Part shown: positions 26,684-35,143 of the stretch, piece after piece
Layout: every line of letters begins with the position of its first letter
Numbering within the stretch: the stretch's first letter is position 1
Assembly: GCF_014873875.1 (NCBI RefSeq)
Contig: NZ_JADBEM010000001.1
Location: 6,262,001 to 6,326,000, forward strand
Length of the DNA stretch: 64,000 bases
Origin: Actinopolymorpha pittospori
GTDB taxonomy: Bacteria; Actinomycetota; Actinomycetes; Propionibacteriales; Actinopolymorphaceae
Reading direction: 5' to 3'
Notes under the pieces: generated by a model
Told to the model about the DNA's origin: nothing
The model's input: only the letters and a program-made list of their open reading frames with translations
Database searches by the model: none
Made by a program: the position numbers and the translations under genes

Positions 26684-27517
26684 TCAGGGCGTGGACGCCT
26701 CCAGAACCGGGATGAGCTGGTCCTCCTCGTAGGTCAGGTGGTTCTCCAGCTCGTCCGTGAGTCGTTCGACCTCCGCACGCACCTGAAGCGGATCCGCACC
26801 CTCCTCGGACAGGATCGCCTGCAGGTCCTCGAGCAGGGAGCCGATTCGTTGGTGCTCCTGACGCAAGCGGTCCAACGTGGGGCCGAGCTCTGGATACCGC
26901 TGCTCCAGAACCGCGAACAGTCCGGTGTCCTCGCCGGTGTGGTGGTGATGGAGCCCCCCACACAGCGTCAGACAGTTGACCCGCAGTTGGGCACCGAGGC
27001 GCGGACCGGAGGCGGCGACCTCCTTGCGGATCAGGGTGAGCTCTCGTCGAAACGCGTCGTGGAGTGCCTTCAGCGCCGTCGCCAAGGATGTCGCGTTCGG
27101 TCCGCCAGAGACCGACTGGAGGGCGACGACGGGGATGACGCGGGTGGTCTTCGCCTGGTAGTCCGCCCAGCCCGGATCCGCCTCTGCCGCGCGGGCGAAG
27201 ACGCGGTCGCGTTCGTCGCCGGTCAGGACGACGGCATCCGCCTCGTAGGTGAAGACACCGTCCTCGACTCGGACGCGAGGATCGGCGACCAGGTTGTGGT
27301 ACCAGGCCGGATGTCTCGGACCACCTCCGGCCGAGGCGATGACCAGCGTGCGTTCGCCACCATCGGGGAGGTAGCCGAGTGGAACCGTGTGCGGCGCGCC
27401 GGTCCGCGCGCCGATGGTGGTCAGGAGCAACAGTCGGGCGCCCTCGAAGGGGCCACCGACCTGCCCGGCGTTGGCGCGGAACTCCTCGATGATCTGTCGG
27501 TTGAAGTCGATGGGCAT
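26684..27517 (-). CDS. F420-dependent nitroreductase domain fused to hemerythrin domain
   Basis: The 277-residue product has an N-terminal DDN-type domain (PFEGARLLLLTTIGARTGAP, then GGPRHPAWYHNLVADPRV) over about residues 1-125. The P-x-W-Y-H-N-L motif marks deazaflavin-dependent nitroreductases. The C-terminal half is a hemerythrin HHE four-helix bundle with iron ligands in LHDAF, LHHHHTGED, RQEH and NHLTYEED. DDN enzymes use reduced F420, and HHE domains bind di-iron and sense O2 or NO. The fusion suggests a redox or nitrosative-stress enzyme (inferred). Start chosen at MPIDFNRQI, since the DDN domain begins there. Confidence 0.9.
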   Translation of the reverse strand: MPIDFNRQIIEEFRANAGQVGGPFEGARLLLLTTIGARTGAPHTVPLGYLPDGGERTLVIASAGGGPRHPAWYHNLVADPRVRVEDGVFTYEADAVVLTGDERDRVFARAAEADPGWADYQAKTTRVIPVVALQSVSGGPNATSLATALKALHDAFRRELTLIRKEVAASGPRLGAQLRVNCLTLCGGLHHHHTGEDTGLFAVLEQRYPELGPTLDRLRQEHQRIGSLLEDLQAILSEEGADPLQVRAEVERLTDELENHLTYEEDQLIPVLEASTP

Positions 27518-28026
27518 TCTCGTTGTCTTCTCCAGGGCTGGTGGTCCCGCGAAACCGACCGCGGGCATGACGATGTCGCCCTGCTGTGGGCAGGGCAGGG
27601 TTCACCACGGGAGGTAGGTCGACCGTGGTGCGCACAGGTGGTGGGAGGGCGCGACACGTACCCGACGGGCATCGGAGTATCCGGCCCGGTCGGTGGTTCG
27701 TCGCGGAGGCGGCGGCAGCCGGCGCGCGGACGGCGGAAGCCGCGGATACGGCAGCCAGCGCGCAGACGGCGGACGGCGCCACCTGAAGATGAGAGAACCG
27801 CACGCGAACTCGTGCGGAGAGAGGAAAGGCGGGCCTCTGGCCCGCCCGGCGATCACGTGGTCGCCGGGTGCCTCACTCGGTTGTGGCCCATGGCCGACCC
27901 GGCAGTCACAACGTGAACCCTACTTGGCGAAACCCACGAAGGCAATCGCACGTTGCGCTGCGTCGTGGGCAGCTGGCGCGACCGGGATGCGCCGGGGACC
28001 TGCCCGATGGAGGCAGGCACCACCCA
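27518..28026. other. 509-base intergenic region with repeats and hairpins
   Basis: No credible protein gene is visible. It contains an imperfect direct repeat of about 24 bases, GCAGCCGGCGCGCGGACGGC near 27713 and GCAGCCAGCGCGCAGACGGC near 27749, in a GC-skewed, low-complexity stretch. Two neat hairpins follow (listed separately). The promoter of the nitroreductase/hemerythrin gene should lie in the left part. Confidence 0.5.
27798..27846. terminator. Twin hairpins
   Basis: CCGCACG, a 6-base loop and CGTGCGG (27798-27817) are followed by GGCGGGCC, loop TCT and GGCCCGCC (27828-27846). They lie 180 bases beyond the end of the FAD oxidoreductase gene read leftward. They may terminate it, or form a small structured RNA. 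Confidence 0.55.
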
Positions 28027-29271
28027 TCACGCCAACGAGCGAAGGACCGCCCTGGCGGTCCGGGTGCCGCTGGCCAGGGCGCCCTGGATCGAGGGGGTGT
28101 CCCGGTGGTCGCCGGTGACGAACATGCCGTCGCCGAGGTCCACCGTGCGGCGTAGGTCCCCGAGCGGCGGTGTCGCGGCCGGCAGGGCATGGGTGACCAC
28201 GACCGTGCGCAGGTGCTCCCAGTCATCGGTGGGAACGCCGTACAGAAAGGCGAGCCGCCGGCGGACGACGTCCTCACGGATCGGCGGCCCGTCCCGGTCC
28301 GGCCCGAGCACCGAGGTCGCGACCAGGGCCCGCTCGTCGGGTGAGTACGACGGGGCGGCCGCGGTGAGGACGACGGAGTTGGCGACGACCCGTTCCTCCG
28401 CGTCGAGGACGAGCGTCGGCTCGGCCAACGGCGGTACCGGCGCGGCGTGGTAGCAGGTCGTGAGAGCCCGCATCGCAGGTACGGGCATCGACGGCAGCAG
28501 GCGCCCGGCGCCCGTCGGGTCGGTGGCGACGACGACGGCGCGGGCTCGTGTCGTCCCGCCCGCGTGGTGCACCTGGCCGCGGCCCACCTGTTCGACGGTC
28601 GTTCCGTACCGCACGGTCCCGTCCGGCAGCCGCGCGGCCAATTGCTCCGGGATGGCGGACATGCCTGTCGCGGGTACGACGGTTCGTCCGCGCAGGAAGC
28701 TGCGGAGCACCAGGTCGACGAAGCGGCTGGAGGTCTCGAGTCCGTCCTCGCCCAGAACGCCGGACAGGAACGGACGCAGGAACCGTTCCGTCGGTGGCCC
28801 GTCGAGGCCGCGCCTTCGCAGTGCCTCCGCCGCGGTCGTCTCCTCGCGTTCACGCAGCCGCGACGCTGGCATGACCGCGACCTCGGCCAGGTACGCAGCG
28901 AGGGCGACCTTCGACCGCCACGGCAGCAACTCCGAGAACAACGTCGAGGAGAGGTATCCGGGACTGCGGCGCGGGTCCGCGACCCGGTGGAGCCCGTGCC
29001 CGTACCGGACGAGCGCGCCCGGTGAGAAGGAGCGGGGCTCCAGGGCGTCGAGATCCAACCTGCGGACGACCTGCGGGTAGGAGGTGTTCAGGACCTGGAA
29101 ACCGCGGTCGAGGGTGAACCCGTCGACGCGATCGGTGGCGACGCGGCCACCCGGCCGATCTCCGCGTTCGAAGACGACGACGGTGAGGTTCGCGGCCGTC
29201 AGGTCCACAGCGGTCGCGAGCCCGGCCAGCCCGGCGCCCACGACCGCGACGTCCACGTCGGTGCCGGCCAC
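28027..29271 (-). CDS. FAD-dependent oxidoreductase (NAD(P)-binding Rossmann/amine-oxidase-like)
   Basis: This 414-residue flavoprotein has VAVVGAGLAGLATAVDL at residues 8-24, then FERGDRPGGRVATDRVDGF, the phytoene desaturase/protoporphyrinogen-oxidase style FAD site. The C-terminal clamp reads MFVTGDHRDTPSIQGALASG. There is no covalent FAD Cys. Members of this group are often annotated as protoporphyrinogen oxidase-like, but no heme or carotenoid gene is nearby, so the substrate is open. The GTG start at 29271 has AAGGAGG 7 bases upstream; the long upstream extension is not protein-like. Confidence 0.87.
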   Translation of the reverse strand: MAGTDVDVAVVGAGLAGLATAVDLTAANLTVVVFERGDRPGGRVATDRVDGFTLDRGFQVLNTSYPQVVRRLDLDALEPRSFSPGALVRYGHGLHRVADPRRSPGYLSSTLFSELLPWRSKVALAAYLAEVAVMPASRLREREETTAAEALRRRGLDGPPTERFLRPFLSGVLGEDGLETSSRFVDLVLRSFLRGRTVVPATGMSAIPEQLAARLPDGTVRYGTTVEQVGRGQVHHAGGTTRARAVVVATDPTGAGRLLPSMPVPAMRALTTCYHAAPVPPLAEPTLVLDAEERVVANSVVLTAAAPSYSPDERALVATSVLGPDRDGPPIREDVVRRRLAFLYGVPTDDWEHLRTVVVTHALPAATPPLGDLRRTVDLGDGMFVTGDHRDTPSIQGALASGTRTARAVLRSLA

Positions 29272-29545
29272 CGGACACCCTCCTTCCGGCCATGCCTCGG
29301 CCACGCCCCCAGCCGTGCGCCCCAGGCCGAGGTCTCGCCGAGCAGACGTCGAGAGCCTGCCCACGTTCGACGTTTCCACCCGCCGCGGACGGCCGCGAAC
29401 GGCCACGGTGCGCACCCGGAGGGGGTCGGAAAGCGACAACTGGTGCATTCCTGGTCGCCCGGCGGTCACCGTCAGGCCATCCCGCTGATCATCTCGGCCC
29501 CTGAAGATCGGCGATGACCGAATCGTTGGATGAGGGGTGGGGCAG

Positions 29546-31126
29546 GTGCGAAAGCTCAACAGGCGTGGGTTTCTGGGACTGGCGGGCGCCGCGGGGCTCG
29601 GCGGCGTGTGGTCCGTGACCGGCTTCTCCGAGGCGAAGGCGTGGGCGGACCCGACGTTCGGGGGCGACCCCTTCTCCCTGGGTGTGGCCTCGGGCGATCC
29701 ACACTCCGAGGGAGTGGTTCTGTGGACCCGGCTCGCGCCGCGGCCGCTGGCCGAGGACGGCCTGGGCGGCATGCCCGACCGGCGGGTCGAGGTCCGGTGG
29801 GAGATCTGCGAGGACGAGAACTTCCGTCGCGTGACGGCGCGGGGCGTCGAGAGCGCCACGCCGGAGTGGGGACACTCCGTGCACGCCGAGGTCGACCAGC
29901 TTCGCCCCGGCCGGGAGTACTTCTACCGGTTCCGGGTCGGCCGGGACATCAGCCCGGTCGGTCGTACGAAGACCGCACCGGCGCCGGGCAGCCAGCCGAA
30001 CGACCTGCGGTTCGCGTTCGCGTCCTGCCAGAACTACCCCGACGGCTACTTCACGGCGTACCAGCACATGGCGCAGGAGGACCTCGACCTCGTCGTCCAC
30101 CTGGGTGACTACATCTACGAGGGACCCGCGCAGGGCAGCATCGGGCGGGGACACCTGCCCGCGGCGGAGATCTTCTCCCTCGCCGACTACCGCGTACGTC
30201 ATGCGCAGCACAAGACCGACCCCTTCCTGCGTGACGCGCACCAGGCCTTCCCGTGGATCGTGACGTGGGACGACCACGAGGTCGAGAACAACTACGCCGA
30301 CGAGAACTCCGAGGACCCGGCGCAGTCGCCGGAGGAGTTCCTGGCCCGTCGCGCCGTGGCGTACAAGGCGTACTACGAGCACATGCCGCTCCGCCGCGAT
30401 TCGCTGCCGTCCGGTCCCGACATGCGGATCTACCGGCGCCTCCGCTACGGCAGCCTGGCCGAGTTCAACGTCATCGACACCAGGCAGTACCGCGACGACC
30501 AGGCCTGTGGCGACGGCCAGCACGTGCCGTGCGAGGAGGCGAAGGACCCCTCGCGCACCATGCTCGGCGCCGAACAGGAGCAGTGGCTGATCGACGGTCT
30601 TGGCGGGTCCACCTCCACCTGGAAGATCGTCGCGAACCAGAGCGTGATGGCGAAGGCCGACCGCGACCCCGGTCCCGGCGACCTGCTGCCGATGGACAAC
30701 TGGAACGGCTACGAGCCCGCCCGGCAACGGATCTTCGACGCGGTCGCCGAGCGCGGCGTGGAGAACATGGTCGTCATCACCGGCGACGCCCACTGCAGCA
30801 TGGTCACCGACCTGAAGGTGAACTTCGACGATCCGTCCTCGGCCACCGTGGGTGCGGAGTTCCTGGGTACGTCGATCACGTCCGGAGGCGACGGCTCCGA
30901 CCTGGACACCCGCGGCCGGGAGTGGCTCGCGGCGAACCCGAACATGAAGTTCTACAACAACCGCCGCGGCTACGTTCGCTGCTCGCTCAGCCCGACGGAG
31001 TGGCACAGCGACTACCGGGTCGTGCCGTACGTCCGGACCCAGGGCGCGCCGGTCCAGACCGCCGGCAGCTTCGTGGTCGAGGCCGGTCGGCCAGGCGTCC
31101 AGCCCACCACCTCCGCGGCCGTCTGA
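29546..31126 (+). CDS. PhoD-like secreted alkaline phosphatase/phosphodiesterase
   Basis: The 526-residue product has a Tat signal (NRRGFLGLAGAAGLGG, twin arginine near residue 7), then the PhoD N-terminal domain beginning PFSLGVASGDPHSEGVVLWTRL. Metal-binding motifs follow: HLGDYIYEG, TWDDHEVENNY and ITGDAHCSM. PhoD enzymes use Ca2+ and Fe3+ to release phosphate from mono- and diesters outside the cell, usually under phosphate starvation. GTG at 29546 was chosen because GAGGGG lies 8 bases upstream; GTG at 29537 overlaps that site. No Pho box could be recognised. Confidence 0.92.
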   Translation: MRKLNRRGFLGLAGAAGLGGVWSVTGFSEAKAWADPTFGGDPFSLGVASGDPHSEGVVLWTRLAPRPLAEDGLGGMPDRRVEVRWEICEDENFRRVTARGVESATPEWGHSVHAEVDQLRPGREYFYRFRVGRDISPVGRTKTAPAPGSQPNDLRFAFASCQNYPDGYFTAYQHMAQEDLDLVVHLGDYIYEGPAQGSIGRGHLPAAEIFSLADYRVRHAQHKTDPFLRDAHQAFPWIVTWDDHEVENNYADENSEDPAQSPEEFLARRAVAYKAYYEHMPLRRDSLPSGPDMRIYRRLRYGSLAEFNVIDTRQYRDDQACGDGQHVPCEEAKDPSRTMLGAEQEQWLIDGLGGSTSTWKIVANQSVMAKADRDPGPGDLLPMDNWNGYEPARQRIFDAVAERGVENMVVITGDAHCSMVTDLKVNFDDPSSATVGAEFLGTSITSGGDGSDLDTRGREWLAANPNMKFYNNRRGYVRCSLSPTEWHSDYRVVPYVRTQGAPVQTAGSFVVEAGRPGVQPTTSAAV

Positions 31127-31249
31127 GCGGGGTCGCGGACGGTACCCGCCCGCGACCCGCTTCCGCGCTCGCCACCGCCGGGGTGTTCGGTTTGCCGGAT
31201 TCCCGGCCGGGTAGTGGTCGGACGCGGATCCGGGTTGCGGGAGGCCGTC

Positions 31250-33517
31250 GTGGCGCAGGGCTGGACCAGGCGGGAGGACTCGCGGCTACTCACCGGCCGA
31301 GGACGCTACGTCGCGGACATCGACGTTCCCGGATGCCTGGACGCCGCCTTCGTGCGGAGCCCCGTCGCGCACGGCTGGATCCGTGCGGTGGACTGTGCGG
31401 CGGCACGCGAGGTGCCTGAGGTGGCGGGAGCGTGGACGGCCGCCGACCTGCCGGACCTCCCGACACTTCCCTTCGCCCCGGGCGCGCTGGGCGTACCCGA
31501 GGCGGCGGCCGGACGGGTGTGGTCGCCGCTCGCCACGGACCGGGTCCGGTACGCCGGCGAGTCGGTCGCCGTGGTGCTGGGCTCCGACCGCTACAGCGCG
31601 GAGGACGGTGCGGCGGCGGTCGACGTCCGGATCGATCCGCTGCCACCGGTGCTCACCACCGCCGAGTCGCTCGCGGGAACGGTCCGGCTCTTCGACGGTC
31701 TGGACAACGTCGTCCTCGAAACGTCGACCGGCGCCCCGATCGAGGAGGCGGTCTGGCAGGGTGCGGCCGTCGTGGTCGAGGCGCGGTATCGCCAGCAACT
31801 GTTGCTGCCCTCGCCGATGGAGTGCCGGGCCTTCCTCGCCGTACCCGAGGGCGACCGGCTCAGCGTCTGGTGCTCCCACCAGGCGCCCCACCGGTTACGG
31901 CGTGAACTGGCCGGTGCGCTGGGGTGGCCGCCCGAGCGGATCCGGGTGGTCGTGCCGGACACCGGCGGCGCGTTCGGGTCCAAGAGCGCGACGTACCCCG
32001 AGTACATCACCGTCGCCCACCTCGCCGCCCTGCTCGATCGGCCCGTCCGCTGGATCGAGGACCGCGCCGAGACGATCCTGGCGGGGAGCCGGGGCCGAGG
32101 GCAGGACCAGCAGGTCCGGTTGGCCGCTGACGCCGACGGCCGCATGCTGGCGTTCGAACTGCACATCGACGCCGACGTCGGGGCGTATCCGAACCTCGGC
32201 GCCGCGCTGCCGAGGCAGACCGCGTTGATGGCCACGGGCGTCTACGCCACGCCGATGGTGCACGCGACCGTCCGGTCGGTGCTGACCACCACGATGTCGA
32301 CCTACCCCTACCGGGGCGCGGGGCGACCCGAGGCGACCTACGCGGTCGAGCGCACGGTGGACCTGCTCGCCAGGCGGTTGGGCATGGACCCGGCCGACCT
32401 CCGTCGACTGAACTTCATCCCACCCGAACGCTTTCCGTACGACACACCCACCGGCCGACGCTACGACAGCGGCAACTACCCCGCGGCCCTCGAGTTGGCG
32501 CTCAGGACGCTGGACTACGAGCGCTGGCGGACCGAGCAGGCCCGGCGACGAGCGGATCCGAGCGCGGCGCCGCTCGGCATCGGGCTGAGCTGCTACGTCG
32601 AGCGTTCGGGCGGAGAGGGAGTGCTGCTCAGCGAGTTCGGCGGGGTCGAGGCATGCACGGACGGGACCCTGGTCGCGCGCTGCGGCACCAGTTCCAGTGG
32701 GCAGAGCCACCAGACGGTCCTGCCGTCCGTGGTGGCGGACGTCCTCGGTATCGACGAGTCGCGGATCCGGCTGGTGGAAGGTGACACCGACGCGGTGCCG
32801 GAGGGTATGGGCTCCTTCGCCAGCCGGTCGGCACAGCTTGGTGGCGCGGCGTTGCACCAGGCCGCGACCGCGCTGATCGAGCAGGCCAGGGAACGCGCCG
32901 CCCGGGTGTGGGAAGTGCCGGTCGAGCAGGTCGGCTGGTCGCGGGGCACGCTCAGCAGCGGGTCGGAGCGGATCGAGCTCGGCCGCCTGGTGGAGCTGAC
33001 CGGGCCGCTACGCGTCGACAACTGGTTCCGCATGGCCGAGCCGTCCTTCCCGTTCGGCGTCCACATCGCGCTCGTGGAGGTCGACGTCGAACTCGGCACG
33101 GTGCGCCTACTGCGGTTGGTCGCGGTCGACGACTACGGCGTGGTGCTCAATCCGATGGTGACGACGGGCCAGACCCGTGGATCGACCGCCCAGGGCATCG
33201 GTCAGGCGCTGTACGAGGGAGTGCCGTACGACGAGACGGGCGCGCCGCTGCTGCCCAACGGGCTGCTCGACTACCTGCTGCCGACGATCTCGGAGATGCC
33301 GCCCATCGACATCGTCGACTCCGTCACCCCGACGCCGTTGACCCCGCTGGGCGCCAAGGGCGCGGGGGAGGCCGGGTGCATCGGCATGCCGCCGGCGATC
33401 GTGAACGCCGTGGCCGACGCGCTGGAGCTCACCGATCCCGACCTGCTGCAGATGCCGCTCACCCCGGACGTCGTCTGGCGGGCCGCCCGGAGCCGGGGTC
33501 CGGGGGAGACACGGTGA
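31250..33517 (+). CDS. Molybdenum hydroxylase large subunit (form II CoxL/aldehyde oxidase type)
   Basis: This 755-residue subunit has GGAFGSKSATYPEY, the active-site loop YPYRGAGRPEATYAVER and the catalytic Glu in LGAKGAGEAGCIGMPPA. The R-G-A-G-R form is that of form II CoxL-like enzymes (aldehyde or related hydroxylases), not the C-S-F-R loop of true aerobic CO dehydrogenase. It binds molybdopterin cytosine dinucleotide in the cytoplasm. The GTG at 31250 has GGGAGG 5 bases upstream. It overlaps the FAD subunit gene by four bases (GTGA), so the operon is large, medium, small. No maturation genes (CoxD/F-like) are in view. Confidence 0.93.
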   Translation: MAQGWTRREDSRLLTGRGRYVADIDVPGCLDAAFVRSPVAHGWIRAVDCAAAREVPEVAGAWTAADLPDLPTLPFAPGALGVPEAAAGRVWSPLATDRVRYAGESVAVVLGSDRYSAEDGAAAVDVRIDPLPPVLTTAESLAGTVRLFDGLDNVVLETSTGAPIEEAVWQGAAVVVEARYRQQLLLPSPMECRAFLAVPEGDRLSVWCSHQAPHRLRRELAGALGWPPERIRVVVPDTGGAFGSKSATYPEYITVAHLAALLDRPVRWIEDRAETILAGSRGRGQDQQVRLAADADGRMLAFELHIDADVGAYPNLGAALPRQTALMATGVYATPMVHATVRSVLTTTMSTYPYRGAGRPEATYAVERTVDLLARRLGMDPADLRRLNFIPPERFPYDTPTGRRYDSGNYPAALELALRTLDYERWRTEQARRRADPSAAPLGIGLSCYVERSGGEGVLLSEFGGVEACTDGTLVARCGTSSSGQSHQTVLPSVVADVLGIDESRIRLVEGDTDAVPEGMGSFASRSAQLGGAALHQAATALIEQARERAARVWEVPVEQVGWSRGTLSSGSERIELGRLVELTGPLRVDNWFRMAEPSFPFGVHIALVEVDVELGTVRLLRLVAVDDYGVVLNPMVTTGQTRGSTAQGIGQALYEGVPYDETGAPLLPNGLLDYLLPTISEMPPIDIVDSVTPTPLTPLGAKGAGEAGCIGMPPAIVNAVADALELTDPDLLQMPLTPDVVWRAARSRGPGETR

Positions 33518-34449
33518 AACCGGCCGCGTTCGACTACGTGACGCCGCGTACGGTGGCCGAGGCTGTGGCCGCGCTCGCCGACACCGACCGGAAGGCGCAG
33601 GTGCTCGCCGGAGGGCAGAGCCTCCTGATCGAGATGCACTACCGGCGGGCACGGCCCGACCTGGTGGTCGACATCAACCGGGTCGCCGACCTCGACGCGC
33701 TGCGGGTCGGCGACGGTGCCCTGCGGGTCGGGGCACTGGTCCGGCATCGCGTCTTCGAGTCGCCGCGGGCGGCACCCGGCCCACTCGGTCGGCTGCTCTC
33801 GCTCGCCGCGCACCACATCGCGCACCCGCCGATCCGTACCCTCGGCACCATGGTGGGCAGCCTGGCCTGGGCGCACCCCGCCTCCGAGTGGTGCACCGTC
33901 GCGGTCGCCCTGGGCGCCGACATCGAGGTGCGCGGCGGCGACGGCGACCGCTCACTCGGCGCCCACGACTACTTCCGGGGCCCGCACCTGACCACCCGCG
34001 AGCCGGGACAGCTCATCACCGGCGTACGGCTGCCGCTGCTGGAGCAGAACACCGGGGTCGGCTTCCTCGAACACCGGCGGACCCACGCGAGCTTCGCCCA
34101 GATCGCCGTCGTGGCGACGCTGACGGTCCACGACGGAGTCATCACCGGCGCCCGGATCGGGCTCGCCAACGCGGCCGACCGGCCGGTCCGGGCGGTCGCG
34201 GCCGAGACTTCGCTGATCGGTGCCGAGTTCGACCAGGTCGAGTCGGAAGGGCAGCGAGCCGACGCCGGCCCCTTCCATCGCGCGGCGGGCCTCGCCGCCG
34301 AGCGCGACGCCTCGCCCCGCGCCCAGCCCTACGCCGACGTGGACTACCAGCGGCACGTGGTCGCCGTTCTGGTTCGGCGCACACTTCACCAGGCGGCCGC
34401 GGACCTTCGCGCCGACGCCGGTCGAGGCGACTCCGGGGACGCCGGATGA
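33514..34449 (+). CDS. Molybdenum hydroxylase FAD-binding medium subunit (CoxM type)
   Basis: The 311-residue product has the CoxM FAD sites VLAGGQSLLIEMHYR near residue 31 and IRTLGTMVGSLAWAHPASEW near residue 107, then the C-terminal CO_deh_flav_C domain. It passes electrons from the 2Fe-2S clusters to an acceptor. Its GTG start overlaps the large-subunit stop, and its stop overlaps the small-subunit ATG (ATGA), showing tight translational coupling. Confidence 0.93.
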   Translation: MKPAAFDYVTPRTVAEAVAALADTDRKAQVLAGGQSLLIEMHYRRARPDLVVDINRVADLDALRVGDGALRVGALVRHRVFESPRAAPGPLGRLLSLAAHHIAHPPIRTLGTMVGSLAWAHPASEWCTVAVALGADIEVRGGDGDRSLGAHDYFRGPHLTTREPGQLITGVRLPLLEQNTGVGFLEHRRTHASFAQIAVVATLTVHDGVITGARIGLANAADRPVRAVAAETSLIGAEFDQVESEGQRADAGPFHRAAGLAAERDASPRAQPYADVDYQRHVVAVLVRRTLHQAAADLRADAGRGDSGDAG

Positions 34450-34955
34450 ACGTCGAGCTCACCGTGAACGGGCAGGCGCACCGACTCGAGGTGGAGTCCC
34501 GCCGGATCCTCGCCGACGTGCTCCGCGACGATCTGGGCCTGACCGCCACGCATCTGGGCTGCGAGCACGGCGTCTGTGGGGCGTGCACGGTCCTGGTCGA
34601 CGGTGCCGCGGTGCGGTCCTGCCTGCTGCTCGCGGTGCAGTGCAACGGGCGCTCGGTTCGCACGGTGGAGGGACTGGAGGACGCCGCGGGCGAACCCCAC
34701 CCCATTCAGCGGGCGTTCTCCGCCGAGCACGCCCTGCAGTGCGGATTCTGCACGCCCGGATTCCTGATGCTCGCCGTGGGGACGCTCGAGTCCGACAGCA
34801 ACGTGGTCGAGGAACCGGACCGGCTGCGGGAGCTCCTCTCCTCCAACCTGTGCCGGTGCACGGGCTACGAAGGGATCCGGCGCGCGGTCCTCCGGGCGAA
34901 CGCCGAGATGTCCGGGACGGCCGAGGACTCCCGTCCCGGGCACGAGGTGTCCTGA
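34446..34955 (+). CDS. Molybdenum hydroxylase 2Fe-2S small subunit (CoxS type)
   Basis: This 169-residue protein has two 2Fe-2S clusters: the plant ferredoxin type CEHGVCGAC plus SC (residues about 39-60), and the C-terminal CGFCTPGF with NLCRCTGYEG. That arrangement defines the small subunit of xanthine-dehydrogenase-family enzymes. It is the last of the three overlapping genes and its tail EDSRPGHEVS is non-conserved. Confidence 0.95.
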   Translation: MNVELTVNGQAHRLEVESRRILADVLRDDLGLTATHLGCEHGVCGACTVLVDGAAVRSCLLLAVQCNGRSVRTVEGLEDAAGEPHPIQRAFSAEHALQCGFCTPGFLMLAVGTLESDSNVVEEPDRLRELLSSNLCRCTGYEGIRRAVLRANAEMSGTAEDSRPGHEVS

Positions 34956-35032
34956 CCGAGGCGAAAACCGGTTGCCGCGTGGTTGGTCGTCTGCTTCACT
35001 GCCGGCAACAGCCGCCTACCCGGGAGAGAGAA

Positions 35033-35143
35033 ATGCGTCGAGCGCTTGTGTCCATCCAGAAGGTAATCGCCACCTATCTAGAGGACATGACGCTTCGTGA
35101 GCATGGTGAACCTGGGAATTCTGGCGCACGTCGACGCCGGTAA
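35033..35143 (+). CDS. Candidate 36-residue upstream ORF overlapping the ribosomal protection gene
   Basis: ATG at 35033 follows GGGAGAGAG with about 2-6 bases of spacing and encodes MRRALVSIQKVIATYLEDMT then LREHGEPGNSGARRRR. It ends 47 bases inside the next gene, in a different frame. A 7-base stem (GTTGCCG 34971, CGGCAAC 35003) lies just upstream. Ribosome protection genes such as tetM are known to have leader peptides that couple ribosome stalling to expression, so a regulatory role is possible. Coding evidence is otherwise weak. Confidence 0.4.
   Translation: MRRALVSIQKVIATYLEDMTLREHGEPGNSGARRRR

Noticed and set aside
27818..27850. CRISPR or phage-type repeat
   Set aside because: There are only two short imperfect repeats and two hairpins, with no spacer regularity or cas genes.
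31250..34955. Aerobic carbon monoxide dehydrogenase
   Set aside because: The active-site loop is R-G-A-G-R rather than the Cys-containing form I loop, so a CO-oxidising role is not supported.
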